A DNA stretch of 13,906 nt from Treponema sp. UBA4307 (GTDB lineage Bacteria; Spirochaetota; Spirochaetia; Treponematales; Treponemataceae), in contig DGUP01000054.1 of the NCBI GenBank assembly GCA_002394685.1, positions 1 through 13,906 of the forward strand, written 5' to 3'. A program made the position numbers and the translations under genes. Of this stretch, positions 6,651 to 13,906 are shown one piece after another. Below the pieces are notes generated by a model that did no database searches, was not told where the DNA came from, and was given only the letters and a program-made list of their open reading frames with translations. Each line of letters opens with the position of its first letter. The first letter of the stretch is position 1.

Positions 6651-6941
6651 ATGAAAGTTTTAATCGTAATTGATATGCAGAATGATTTTATAGATGGCTC
6701 TCTTGGAACAAAGGAAGCCCTTGCTATAGTTGATAAAGTTGCTGATAAAATTAAAATGGCCCGTGATGCAGGACAAATGGTTATCTTTACAAGAGATACC
6801 CATCATCAGAATTACCTTGAGACTCAGGAAGTAAAAATTTCAGTTGATGCCGGATGCTGTGCCTGCGTAAGTCCTGAAAGTCATAAAACTGCTCTTGCTT
6901 CAATGAAACTCTGTCAGATAAATGTTACCGGGGAAGAATGA
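6651..6941 (+). pseudogene. Cysteine hydrolase (nicotinamidase/isochorismatase type) with in-frame internal deletion
   Basis: Residues 1-60 are the normal N-terminus of this hydrolase family: VIDMQNDF with the catalytic Asp8, then FTRDTHHQNYLETQE. Residues 61-96 are the normal C-terminus: VDAGCCACVSPESHKTALASMKLCQINVTGEE-type. The middle of about 80 residues is gone, taking the catalytic Lys and the catalytic Cys of the GxCTDICV segment. Family members are usually about 170-190 residues; this one has 96. The junction lies at about 6826-6830, where the glutamate codon fits both sides (..ETQE / PEVKISVDAG..), so the deletion is in frame and may have used short homology. There is no clear Shine-Dalgarno. 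The reading frame is open, but the product cannot have the family's activity. Confidence 0.8.
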
Positions 6942-6968
6942 TTTTGCAATAAAAAACAGGAGCCAGGA

Positions 6969-8768
6969 ATGTTTATAAACAGATTAAATCAATTATATAA
7001 GCCGGACAGAATTTTGTTTTATACGGAAGTGGATGAAAAGAGTCTTGGGGATTTTTACAAAGGCAAAATTCCGGAATGTGTAAATTTATATGCAGATGAT
7101 TTTTCTACATATGACTATCCTGGTTTATTTTATCTGAACGGATTTGCAAAACCTGTAATTGGAATTGAATTCCGCAGTGAAACAGATAAATCAGATTGTC
7201 CTAAGAATTTAAAGAGTCTTTCTTTAAAAGGAACTTTTTTTTATTCTGTTGAAATTGATGAAGACACTGAACTTAATCTGGAAAAGATTCAGAATATTTT
7301 TAAGAAAATTTCTGAGGATGATGATGCTCACCGTACTTACACAAATCTTTCAATAAGCGAAAATCCTTCAATAATCGGTATTTTTGTAAGAGATAAAAAA
7401 ATCAGAATCCTTTATGAATGGCAGTTAAAGGAAAACAAGGCAAAGACAATTATTGAGAATAAGCTTAATCAAATTGATACTTCTACTCTGTGCAAAATGG
7501 CCTTCCAGGATCCGGTTACAAATCATTTTAACTGGAATCATATTCAGGCTTTTCTTGAAGTTCCTTCTGATGCGGGAATAAAAGATTTTACCTTTGTTCA
7601 TTTTGATATAAAAGAATTTAAAGTAATAAATGAAGTATATGGTCATAAGGCTGCAAATAAAGTTTTGTTAAATATTGTAAAGGCAATGGATGATGCGGAT
7701 TTTGTTTATACCAGTGCCCGCTGCCACAATGATAATTTTGCTATGATGATTAAATATATGCCGCTGGAAGAAACAAGACGGACTCTCGAAGATTTTTATA
7801 GAAAACTTTCCTTCTTTGAAGAAGATCCCAATTACAGAATTTCTTTCCGCTGCGGAGTTGTTCCAATGCGGCAGGCTATGTTAAATGGTAACCGTGTTGC
7901 AGATGCAGCTAAAATGGCACAGGCTATGGGAAATCATCCTGGTCAGACAGATATAATTTTTTTCACTGATAAAATGCATGATGATGTTTCCTGGGCAAAC
8001 TTCATAAAGGCTTATCTTGATACTGCAATTCAAAATAATGAATTCCTTGTTTATCTTCAGCCGAAGTTTGATGTTTCAAAAAATGATTTGTGCGGGGCTG
8101 AAGCATTAATCCGCTGGAATTATAAAGGAAGAGATTTCCTTCCTCCTGACAGGTTTGTTCCTTTTTTTGAAAAAGATGCATCAATTGGAAAAATAGATGA
8201 TATCGTTCTGGATTGTGTTGTGCAGACTCTTGCCCGCTGGAAGTCTCAAGGTAAAAAGATTGTGCCTGTTTCCGTGAACCTTTCCCGAAGCCGCTTAAAT
8301 GATTCTTCTCTTATTGATAATCTGACTTCACGGGTGGATAAATATAATCTTCCTCATGAACTGATAGATTTTGAACTTACAGAAAGTGCCGCTTATGACA
8401 ACACTTTACATCTTATAAAAATCCTGGATGCCCTCAAGAGCAGGGGCTTTAAAATTTCCATGGATGATTTTGGTACAGGCTATTCTTCATTATCACTTTT
8501 AACTCAAATGCCTCTGGATACTCTTAAAATAGATAAAAGTTTTGTTGATAAAATTGCAGGGGGCGGAGATCACAAAAAAGATATTTCAGTAATTAAGCAT
8601 ATTGTAAGCCTGGCTGAAGAACTTGGATTTGAATGTCTTGCAGAAGGTGCGGAAGATGAAGAACAGGTTCAGATTCTTCATAAACTGGGCTGCAATAAAA
8701 TTCAGGGCTACTACTACGGCAAACCAATGCCTGTTAGTGAATTTGAAAAAAAATTTATAAATGATTAA
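6969..8768 (+). CDS. Cyclic-di-GMP phosphodiesterase: degenerate GGDEF plus intact EAL
   Basis: Probably hydrolyses cyclic-di-GMP to pGpG in the cytoplasm. Residues 1-160 are an unassigned N-terminal region without membrane segments, perhaps a sensory module. The GGDEF-like domain spans about 175-335; its active-site loop reads HNDNF (253-257) instead of GGDEF, so cyclase activity is not expected, and such domains often act as GTP-sensing regulators. The EAL domain spans about 345-595 with all usual catalytic positions: E378 in EALIRW, N437 in VNLSR, E469 in FELTES, D499/D500 in MDDFGTGYSS, K520 in LKIDKSF, E559 in AEGAED and Q579 in QGYYYGKP. Activity is therefore likely. Shine-Dalgarno AGGAG lies close upstream (about 6959-6963). 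The gene follows the broken cysteine hydrolase by 27 bases and could be co-transcribed with what remains of it. Confidence 0.9.
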   Translation: MFINRLNQLYKPDRILFYTEVDEKSLGDFYKGKIPECVNLYADDFSTYDYPGLFYLNGFAKPVIGIEFRSETDKSDCPKNLKSLSLKGTFFYSVEIDEDTELNLEKIQNIFKKISEDDDAHRTYTNLSISENPSIIGIFVRDKKIRILYEWQLKENKAKTIIENKLNQIDTSTLCKMAFQDPVTNHFNWNHIQAFLEVPSDAGIKDFTFVHFDIKEFKVINEVYGHKAANKVLLNIVKAMDDADFVYTSARCHNDNFAMMIKYMPLEETRRTLEDFYRKLSFFEEDPNYRISFRCGVVPMRQAMLNGNRVADAAKMAQAMGNHPGQTDIIFFTDKMHDDVSWANFIKAYLDTAIQNNEFLVYLQPKFDVSKNDLCGAEALIRWNYKGRDFLPPDRFVPFFEKDASIGKIDDIVLDCVVQTLARWKSQGKKIVPVSVNLSRSRLNDSSLIDNLTSRVDKYNLPHELIDFELTESAAYDNTLHLIKILDALKSRGFKISMDDFGTGYSSLSLLTQMPLDTLKIDKSFVDKIAGGGDHKKDISVIKHIVSLAEELGFECLAEGAEDEEQVQILHKLGCNKIQGYYYGKPMPVSEFEKKFIND

Positions 8769-8802
8769 TATGTGATTGAATTTTTTTTTAGGAGTAATTT
8801 CA

Positions 8803-10122
8803 ATGAAAACTTTTTTTAAATACGGAGCACTTTTTTCTTTTATTATTTCTGCTTTAGTTTTTTCTTCTTGTAATGATAATGTTCCTTCTGATGGCAGTCA
8901 AAACCAGACTTCAAATGCAGATTATATTAATGGAATGACCCTTACTTGTCCTGCTGCTGATTATGAAGTTTATAATGAAGAAGTAGTTTCAGAAAGTCTT
9001 AAAGTTATTAGGTTTACTTATCCAACTGTTGATCTGGATAATAATGTAGTAAATGTTTCTGCAATGGTTTGTATGAGTAATAGTTTTTTTGAAAGCAGCG
9101 ATAAACAAATTGATTTACTTGTATTGAATAATCACGCATCAATTTTAAGAGGAGAAAAAAGTCCTACATCAGAAGAATCTGGGGAACAGTGGTATGAAAG
9201 TTTAATACAAGGGGCAGTTCCTGAAAAAAATGTAGTTTCTGTAGCAAGTGATTATATTGGTTTTGGAAAAACTATTGAAATGGATCAGGCTTATTGTGTA
9301 GGAGTTCTAAATGCAAGGGCAAGTCTTGATGCCCTCCGTTGTGCAAAAAAATATTTAATTGACAATGGGTTTAAATTTGCAGATGATTATAAGTTGATAA
9401 ATTTTGGTTATTCCCAGGGCGGACAGACTGCAATAGCTGTTCAGAAATTGTGTGATACCTGTGCTGATTATAAGGATATAAAAATCACAAAAACATATGC
9501 CGGAGCCGGACCATATAATATTAAAATCACCGGGGAAGAAGTTCTTTCAAATGACAATCCTTATCTACCTGCTGTAACACTTTTGTGTGTTTATTCTTTC
9601 AATGATTATTTAAAACTTGGATATGAAAACACTGAGCTGTTTAAGGATTTTGAATCATTTAAAACTTATATGCTTTCAAATGATTCAAAGATGATGGGGG
9701 CAACTAATAAGTGGGCTAAAGAGAAAGGTTTTGATTCTAAAAAGTTTTCAAATTATTTGAATGATATTATTTTACCTGCTACAACAAGTACAGTTAATGA
9801 AAATGGTCAGTTCTATGCTGAGTACCTGAAAAAAATTGAAGAGGAAACCTGGTGCCAGTTTACTCCTTCTCCATCAACTAAAATTGCATTGTTCCATGTT
9901 GAGAACGATGATATTGTTACTTCAGCAAATTCGGATTTCCTTTATGACTATTTTAATCAGCATGGTTATCCTATGGAAAAGAAAACTGATTTGAATTCTA
10001 CTTTTGAAGGAAACTGTTATGTGACTTTTTCTGTACCTGAACAATCATCTGAAGACTCAACTCATGTTGCTGGAGTAAATTACTTTATTCAAAAAATTGG
10101 AGAAGATCTTTTGAAACTCTGA
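8803..10122 (+). CDS. Lipoprotein α/β-hydrolase, secretory-lipase-like
   Basis: Lipid-anchored esterase or lipase of 439 residues. The start at 8803 is chosen because AGGAG (8790-8794) lies eight bases upstream and a lipoprotein signal follows directly: charged MKTFFK, hydrophobic core, and LVFSSC with the acylated Cys at residue 23. A TTG at 8776 in the same frame lies upstream of the Shine-Dalgarno and is rejected. The catalytic domain has SDYIGFGKT (about 149-157), ARASLDALR (about 171-179) and the nucleophile elbow GYSQGG with Ser204. Probable acid Asp369 or Asp370 lies in HVENDDIV, and His421 in STHVAGV. This order and spacing fit the secretory-lipase-type (LIP) branch of α/β-hydrolases, whose members act on acylglycerols or other esters. 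The substrate is not known. A run of nine T at 8781-8789 just before the Shine-Dalgarno could be phase-variable, but this is speculation. Confidence 0.82.
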   Translation: MKTFFKYGALFSFIISALVFSSCNDNVPSDGSQNQTSNADYINGMTLTCPAADYEVYNEEVVSESLKVIRFTYPTVDLDNNVVNVSAMVCMSNSFFESSDKQIDLLVLNNHASILRGEKSPTSEESGEQWYESLIQGAVPEKNVVSVASDYIGFGKTIEMDQAYCVGVLNARASLDALRCAKKYLIDNGFKFADDYKLINFGYSQGGQTAIAVQKLCDTCADYKDIKITKTYAGAGPYNIKITGEEVLSNDNPYLPAVTLLCVYSFNDYLKLGYENTELFKDFESFKTYMLSNDSKMMGATNKWAKEKGFDSKKFSNYLNDIILPATTSTVNENGQFYAEYLKKIEEETWCQFTPSPSTKIALFHVENDDIVTSANSDFLYDYFNQHGYPMEKKTDLNSTFEGNCYVTFSVPEQSSEDSTHVAGVNYFIQKIGEDLLKL

Positions 10123-10183
10123 AATTGAAATTTGTTAATTACAGAAAAATTTTATCTGAATAAAAAAAGGTGAAAGTGAAAAG

Positions 10184-10501
10184 ATGGAATTTAAAAGTCT
10201 GTCAATGCAGGAAGGTCTGGAACTTGCAAAAAATAATCCGGCTTCAGTAATTTTAGATGTAAGGCATACTCTTGAGTATAAGACTGGGCATATACCCGGT
10301 GCAGAGCACTTTACTATGGAAAGAATCCTGGCTGGAAGTGCAGTAAAAAGACTTCCTGATAAAGGGCAGATGATTCTGGTCTACTGTCTGAGCGGTCACA
10401 GAAGTAAACTTGCTGCAAGGAAACTGACAAAACTTGGGTACTCAAATATTATAGATCTGGGGAGCATACTGAATTATTCAGGAAAGCTTTCCAGAACATA
10501 A
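10184..10501 (+). CDS. Single-domain rhodanese-like sulfurtransferase
   Basis: A 105-residue cytoplasmic protein, the usual size for a one-domain rhodanese. It shows ILDVRHTLEYKTGHIPGA (about 23-40), the CH2A-type signature, and the active loop CLSGHR with catalytic Cys68 (the CxxGxR pattern). Such proteins carry a persulfide sulfur for thiosulfate or polysulfide metabolism or sulfur relay; the partner is not evident. The C-terminal LDLGS/LNYSG segment is the normal end of the fold, in which Gly-Gly is often found. A purine-rich Shine-Dalgarno (AAAGGTGA, about 10166-10173) precedes the start. It stands 61 bases after the lipase and 41 before the FGE-like gene and may share a transcript with either. 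Confidence 0.88.
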   Translation: MEFKSLSMQEGLELAKNNPASVILDVRHTLEYKTGHIPGAEHFTMERILAGSAVKRLPDKGQMILVYCLSGHRSKLAARKLTKLGYSNIIDLGSILNYSGKLSRT

Positions 10502-10542
10502 ATACAATTTTCTTTGACTGTCAGCCACAAGAAGGAGTTTTC

Positions 10543-11286
10543 ATGAAAAGGATTTTTTTGTTAACTGCAGTTTTATTAACAGCTGCTGGTCTTTTTGCTC
10601 AAAGCGGGGATTATACAAAAAATGAAAAAGAAAGTGCAGTAAATGTAATTGATGATTTCAAATTTGTTCCTATCCCAGGTAAAAATTATTCAATTAGTGA
10701 AACTGAAGTAACTCAAGCTTTATATGAGGCAGTTATGGGTGAAAATCCAAGCTATTTTGTTGGGAACAGTAACCCTGTAGAAAATGTGAGCTGGTATGAT
10801 GCAATTTATTTCTGTAATAAATTGAGTGAAATGAATGGAAAAACTCCTGTGTATTCAGTAAATGGAAGTACAGATACAAGTAAGTGGAAATACATCATTT
10901 CTGAAACTATAGAACAGGACCTTAATGCAGACGGTTACCGCCTTCCTACAGAAGAAGAATGGGAATATGCTGCAAAAGGTGGTCAGGAGTTTAAATTTTC
11001 AGGAAGTAATAATCTGGATGAAGTTGGATGGTATAATGGAAACAGCGGTCATGAAACTCATCCTGTAGCACAAAAAAAGCCAAACGGTTACGGACTTTAT
11101 GATATGAGCGGGAATGTTTGGGAGTGGTGCTGGTTTGATAGAGACAACGTTGGTAGATACCGTCGTGGTGGTAGTTATAATAACGATGATTTCTATTGTT
11201 TGAGTTACTACGGGGACAGCTGTAACGCATTATGCCCGTGGAATGACCAGGGCTTCCGTCTTGCCTATTCCACTTTTGAAAAATAA
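10543..11286 (+). CDS. Secreted FGE-like (SUMF1, C-type-lectin-fold) protein, probably non-catalytic
   Basis: A 247-residue exported protein. Residues 1-20 form a signal peptide ending LFAQ. The formylglycine-generating-enzyme (SUMF1) domain spans about 40-243, with SETEVTQALYEAVMG, NPVENVSWYDAIYFCNKLSE, GYRLPTEEEWEYAA (131-144), GLYDMSGNVWEW (184-195), RRGGSY (207-212) and GFRLA (237-241). In true FGE two cysteines near the C-terminus do the oxidation. Here the first is Asn (N214) and only the second has a counterpart (C219), so enzymatic oxidation is unlikely. In treponemes such domains often serve as ligand-binding displays; TvpA of T. denticola is an example altered by a retroelement. Shine-Dalgarno AAGGAG (10532-10537) supports the start. 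Residues 213-236 differ in composition from the rest; see the separate entry. Confidence 0.85.
   Translation: MKRIFLLTAVLLTAAGLFAQSGDYTKNEKESAVNVIDDFKFVPIPGKNYSISETEVTQALYEAVMGENPSYFVGNSNPVENVSWYDAIYFCNKLSEMNGKTPVYSVNGSTDTSKWKYIISETIEQDLNADGYRLPTEEEWEYAAKGGQEFKFSGSNNLDEVGWYNGNSGHETHPVAQKKPNGYGLYDMSGNVWEWCWFDRDNVGRYRRGGSYNNDDFYCLSYYGDSCNALCPWNDQGFRLAYSTFEK
11179..11250 (+). other. Possible diversity-generating-retroelement variable region in the FGE-like gene
   Basis: Residues 213-236 lie between the conserved RRGGSY and GFRLA, just where FGE-fold retroelement targets carry their variable region. Most codons here are of the form NNC or NNT (AAT, AAC, GAT, GAT, TTC, TAT, TGT, AGT, TAC, TAC, GAC, AGC, TGT, AAC, TGC, AAT, GAC). 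That is what adenine mutagenesis of AAY codons yields. C-ending codons are also commoner here than in the rest of the gene. No reverse transcriptase, Avd gene or template repeat is in the window, so this is a hypothesis only. Confidence 0.35.
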
Positions 11287-11301
11287 AATGAGAGTAATCC
11301 T

Positions 11302-12057
11302 ATGACTATAAAAGAAATAAAAACTGAACTGTATGAGCTGGCAGGGGTGGAAGAAAAGGTTGAGGGGGCAGAGTATTCGGTATACGGAGAGTTTTCAAAA
11401 TCCCTTAATCCAACAGCCCTGCCAATGATTGGGGTAAGAATTCCAGATTTACGGAAGATTGCTAAAAGAATTGCCGGGGATGACTACAAAAAATTTCTTG
11501 GAGAAAATCCAATGGATTTTTTTGAAATGGAATGTCTCCAGGCAATGGTAATTGGTTACGCAAAGGATGAGCTGAAAGTGATTCTTTCTTTTGCAGAAGC
11601 TTTTATTCCTAAAATTCATGACTGGGCGGTTAATGATTCTTTCTGCCAGACTTTTAAAATTGCTGAAAAGTTTCCTGCTCAGTGCTGGGATTTTTTTATG
11701 CAGTATGCGGACAGTAAAAAAGAATTTGAAGTTCGGGTTGTGGCTGTAATGCTTATGAGTCATTTCCTTAAAGAAGATTACATTGATCAGGTAATCAGTG
11801 TTTTAGATTCTCTTTACACAGGTGCCTCCCCTGATAAAAATGATTATTATTATGCCAAAATGGGAGTTGCCTGGGCTGTAGCAACTCTTGCGGCAAAGTT
11901 TCCGGAAAAATGTTTATCCTATATGAAAAGTCCTGAAAATCATTTGGACGACTGGACCTTTAATAAAGCTGTTCAGAAAATGTGTGAGTCTTTCCGTGTG
12001 AGCGATGTGCTTAAATCTAAAATGAAAAAACTTAAACGGATGAATAATCAATTATAA
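11302..12057 (+). CDS. DNA alkylation repair protein (AlkD-like HEAT-repeat glycosylase)
   Basis: A 251-residue all-helical protein of the AlkC/AlkD superfamily (DNA alkylation repair enzyme family), acting on DNA in the cytoplasm. Recognisable segments are GVRIPDLRKIAK (44-55), KIHDWAVNDSFCQ (104-116), EVRVVAVMLMSHFL (143-156), YYYAKMGVAWAVA (182-194) and FNKAVQKMCESFRVS (220-234). Trp108, Asp112, Arg145 and Trp191 sit at about the positions of Trp109, Asp113, Arg148 and Trp187, the residues known in Bacillus cereus AlkD. This suggests retained base-excision activity against 3-methyladenine or 7-alkylguanine. Some short relatives (AlkD2-type) lack activity, so a binding-only role is possible. 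The start is supported by a GAGAG-type Shine-Dalgarno about ten bases upstream, and it follows the FGE-like gene by only 15 bases, perhaps in one transcript, with no functional link known. Confidence 0.88.
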   Translation: MTIKEIKTELYELAGVEEKVEGAEYSVYGEFSKSLNPTALPMIGVRIPDLRKIAKRIAGDDYKKFLGENPMDFFEMECLQAMVIGYAKDELKVILSFAEAFIPKIHDWAVNDSFCQTFKIAEKFPAQCWDFFMQYADSKKEFEVRVVAVMLMSHFLKEDYIDQVISVLDSLYTGASPDKNDYYYAKMGVAWAVATLAAKFPEKCLSYMKSPENHLDDWTFNKAVQKMCESFRVSDVLKSKMKKLKRMNNQL

Positions 12058-12158
12058 ATTTTTGTCCAGTGTAAAAAAATAAAATCCTCTCCCTGAGTTT
12101 CTTAAATTTTTTTCAGAAAAAATGTCAACTTCTTTTAAAATCACACCTAGTTATAGGT

Positions 12159-12299
12159 ATGAGTATTTTTATTGCATCTATTATTTGTCTGGGACTGGGA
12201 GCCATTATTGCTCTTGGATGTGTTCTTATTTTTACTCTCTGCTTTTTTTTCAAAGTCTTATTTAATATGAATAAAGATTGTGATAAAATTAATTCATGA
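12159..12299 (+). CDS. Small hydrophobic membrane peptide (46 residues) overlapping the cardiolipin synthase start
   Basis: The frame beginning ATG at 12159 encodes 46 residues: one long hydrophobic segment (about residues 3-35, containing GLGAIIALG) and a short polar tail ending DKINS. It fits a single-pass membrane peptide or leader. Its stop overlaps the next start as ATGA (12296-12299), so translation of the cardiolipin synthase, which has no Shine-Dalgarno of its own, may depend on it. Against it, its own ribosome-binding site is weak: only TAGGT directly before the ATG. That TAGGT pairs with ACCTA at 12145-12149 in a small hairpin, which could limit initiation. I know no family for it. 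The gap before it (12058-12158) holds nothing recognisable. Confidence 0.5.
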   Translation: MSIFIASIICLGLGAIIALGCVLIFTLCFFFKVLFNMNKDCDKINS

Positions 12300-13873
12300 T
12301 TAAAAAAGATGATACTCGGTTGAGACTAAAAAACAAATTTGTCAGAAATTTTATCTACAGCAAACTTTTATTCATTGGTTTGATGATTCTGGCCCAGATG
12401 ACTTTTTATGTTCTGCTCTTTGTAAAACTTACAGAGGGCGGAAAATATATGGCCATTGCCAGTATTGCATTAAGTGTTTCCTTTTTGATTTATCTTGCAA
12501 ATTCAAAAGGAAAAAATGAATTTAAAATGGCCTGGCTGGTACCGGTTATAATTTTTCCTCTGTTTGGAATTTTTCTTTATCTTATCTGCCATAAAAACAT
12601 GGGAGGACTGAGGCTTAAAAGGCGAATCAGCAGGGTTAAAGAAGAATCCGCTGATTTTATGAATAATCTTCCGGAAGAAAAAATTACCCTGGAAAAAAAT
12701 CCAAAGATTGGTGACATTGCCAGCTATCTGAAATCCTGTGGAAACTTCCCTGCCTATTCTGAAAATAAAACCAGATATTATCCAAACGGAGAAAGCTGGC
12801 TGCCGGATATGCTTGCTGAACTTAAGAAAGCCGAATCCTTTATCTTTATGGAATATTTTATAATTGATGAAGGTGAAATGTGGAATGATATTCTTGATGT
12901 GCTCAAAGAAAGGGCTGCATCTGGTGTTACGGTGCGTCTGATTTTTGACGGCTTTGGAAGTCTGCGTCTGGACTCCGGCTCCTACATCAATTATTTAAAG
13001 AAAATAGGAATTGATACAAAAGTTTTTATTCCTCTGATTCCATTTGTTGATACTGCTCAGAACAACAGGGACCATCATAAGATTATGGTTATTGACGGCC
13101 GGATTGCTTACACAGGGGGAATCAATTTAACTGATGAATATGTAAATCTTGATCACCATCGCTTTAACTACTGGAAGGATACGAATATTGCAATTGAAGG
13201 TTCTGCTGTCCGGACATACACTATGCTCTTTCTTCAGACCTGGCATTCAATCAGCAGGTTTAAGCAGCTTGATACAGATGATTTTGCCCGCTGGCTTAAT
13301 GTGGACTATCCAGTGTTCAAAAAAACTGGAGCGGTCATTCCATATGCAGATGATGCTTTTAACGATGTAGATCTTGCTGAAAATGTATATAACTATATTT
13401 TGGACAGGGCCCACACTTACGTTCACATTATGACACCTTATCTTATTCTGGATAATACAATGATTAACAATTTGATTTTTGCTGCTCAGCGTGGTGTGGA
13501 TGTAAGCATAATTCTTCCGGGACACTACGATCACTTTGTTACATATTGTGTAGGCCATCGTTTTGCAAAGCAGTTGATTGAAAATGGAGTAAAGATTTAT
13601 TTTTATCAGCCAGGCTTTATTCATGCAAAAGTTTTTGTTTCTGACAATGCAAGGGCAACTGTAGGATCAATAAATCTTGACTACAGAAGTTTCTATCATC
13701 ATTTTGAATGCGGCGTTTACCTTTACCGGACTGATTCAATTAAAAAAATTGAAGAAGATTTTGAAGAAACAAGGAATCAGTCAAAACTGATTACAATGGA
13801 AGAATTTAAAAAACTTTCACTCTTCAGAAGAATTACAGGATGGATTTTTAAAATTACCGCCCCACTTTTGTAA
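12296..13873 (+). CDS. cls: Cardiolipin synthase (phospholipase-D superfamily, two HKD motifs)
   Basis: Membrane enzyme of 525 residues that makes cardiolipin, normally from two phosphatidylglycerols. The N-terminus has hydrophobic segments at about 22-45, 51-69 and 79-98, the last containing the WLVPVIIFPLFGIFLYL block typical of bacterial Cls (PLDc_N). Two phosphodiesterase domains follow. HKD-1 is HHKIMVID (260-267: H260, K262, D267) with GGINLTDEY after it. HKD-2 is HAKVFVSD (443-450: H443, K445, D450) with GSINLDYRSF after it. All catalytic residues are present. Length and layout match the ClsA type. The start at 12296 lacks a Shine-Dalgarno and overlaps the stop of a small hydrophobic frame, suggesting translational coupling. 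No hairpin terminator is visible in the 33 bases left after the stop. Confidence 0.93.
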   Translation: MIKKDDTRLRLKNKFVRNFIYSKLLFIGLMILAQMTFYVLLFVKLTEGGKYMAIASIALSVSFLIYLANSKGKNEFKMAWLVPVIIFPLFGIFLYLICHKNMGGLRLKRRISRVKEESADFMNNLPEEKITLEKNPKIGDIASYLKSCGNFPAYSENKTRYYPNGESWLPDMLAELKKAESFIFMEYFIIDEGEMWNDILDVLKERAASGVTVRLIFDGFGSLRLDSGSYINYLKKIGIDTKVFIPLIPFVDTAQNNRDHHKIMVIDGRIAYTGGINLTDEYVNLDHHRFNYWKDTNIAIEGSAVRTYTMLFLQTWHSISRFKQLDTDDFARWLNVDYPVFKKTGAVIPYADDAFNDVDLAENVYNYILDRAHTYVHIMTPYLILDNTMINNLIFAAQRGVDVSIILPGHYDHFVTYCVGHRFAKQLIENGVKIYFYQPGFIHAKVFVSDNARATVGSINLDYRSFYHHFECGVYLYRTDSIKKIEEDFEETRNQSKLITMEEFKKLSLFRRITGWIFKITAPLL

Positions 13874-13906
13874 TAGTCCGAATGTCGAGTTTTGAAAAGT
13901 TGCTAA

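Noticed and set aside
8781..8789. Phase-variable T-tract before the lipoprotein gene
   Set aside because: Runs of this length are common in such AT-rich DNA, and it lies outside the -10/-35 spacing of any promoter I could identify.
8776..8802. TTG start of the lipoprotein hydrolase at 8776
   Set aside because: The Shine-Dalgarno at 8790-8794 fits only the ATG at 8803, and the lipoprotein signal begins at that Met.
10543..11286. Active formylglycine-generating enzyme for sulfatases
   Set aside because: One of the two C-terminal catalytic cysteines is replaced by Asn, and no sulfatase gene is nearby.
1..13906. CRISPR array, tRNA or rRNA genes
   Set aside because: No regularly spaced direct repeats, cloverleaf-like segments or conserved rRNA stretches were found on either strand.

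Overview
The window is AT-rich with dense, mostly co-directional (+) genes. It looks like a chromosomal segment of a spirochaete, most likely a Treponema-like host-associated or rumen species. This is an inference from several traits seen together: spirochaete-style lipoprotein and Sec signals, an NlpC/P60 protein with a β-strand-rich tail ending in an aromatic residue, a formylglycine-generating-enzyme-like (FGE-like) secreted protein with an Asn/Asp/Tyr/Ser-rich C-terminus, and AT-rich codon use. No rRNA, tRNA or CRISPR array was found.

Region A (1-1394): the tail of a probable upstream terminator, a secreted NlpC/P60 cell-wall hydrolase with a β-rich C-terminal half, then a 249-base non-coding stretch that ends in a palindromic operator.

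Region B (1354-6563) is the most interesting part. A WYL-family transcription factor (HTH-WYL-WCX) has a palindrome, TATCAT-yAA-ATGATA, over its promoter. The same palindrome, followed at almost the same distance by the same extended -10 element (TGTTATTA), recurs 2.2 kb downstream. There it sits in front of a two-gene operon encoding a 776-residue tandem AAA+ ATPase and, with an ATGA overlap, a 202-residue protein. The N-terminal half of that protein resembles the start of the cytoplasmic domain of FlhA/SctV (FHIPEP family), and its C-terminus carries a Sel1-like repeat. The WYL regulator therefore probably controls itself and this operon. I know of no described system with this composition; a stress- or phage-responsive module is a reasonable hypothesis, but function is not shown. 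Between regulator and operon lies a scar on the minus strand: the C-terminal (WCX) fragment of a second WYL regulator fused to a decayed IS3-family transposase with three in-frame stops and a frameshift.

Region C (6651-8768): a cysteine hydrolase (nicotinamidase/isochorismatase type) reduced to 96 codons by an in-frame internal deletion, then a cyclic-di-GMP phosphodiesterase with a degenerate GGDEF domain and an intact EAL domain.

Region D (8803-12057): a lipoprotein α/β-hydrolase, a single-domain rhodanese, a secreted FGE-like protein whose C-terminal stretch looks like a diversity-generating-retroelement variable region, and an AlkD-type DNA alkylation repair protein.

Region E (12159-13873): a 46-residue hydrophobic peptide whose stop codon overlaps the start of a two-HKD cardiolipin synthase, so the two are probably translationally coupled.
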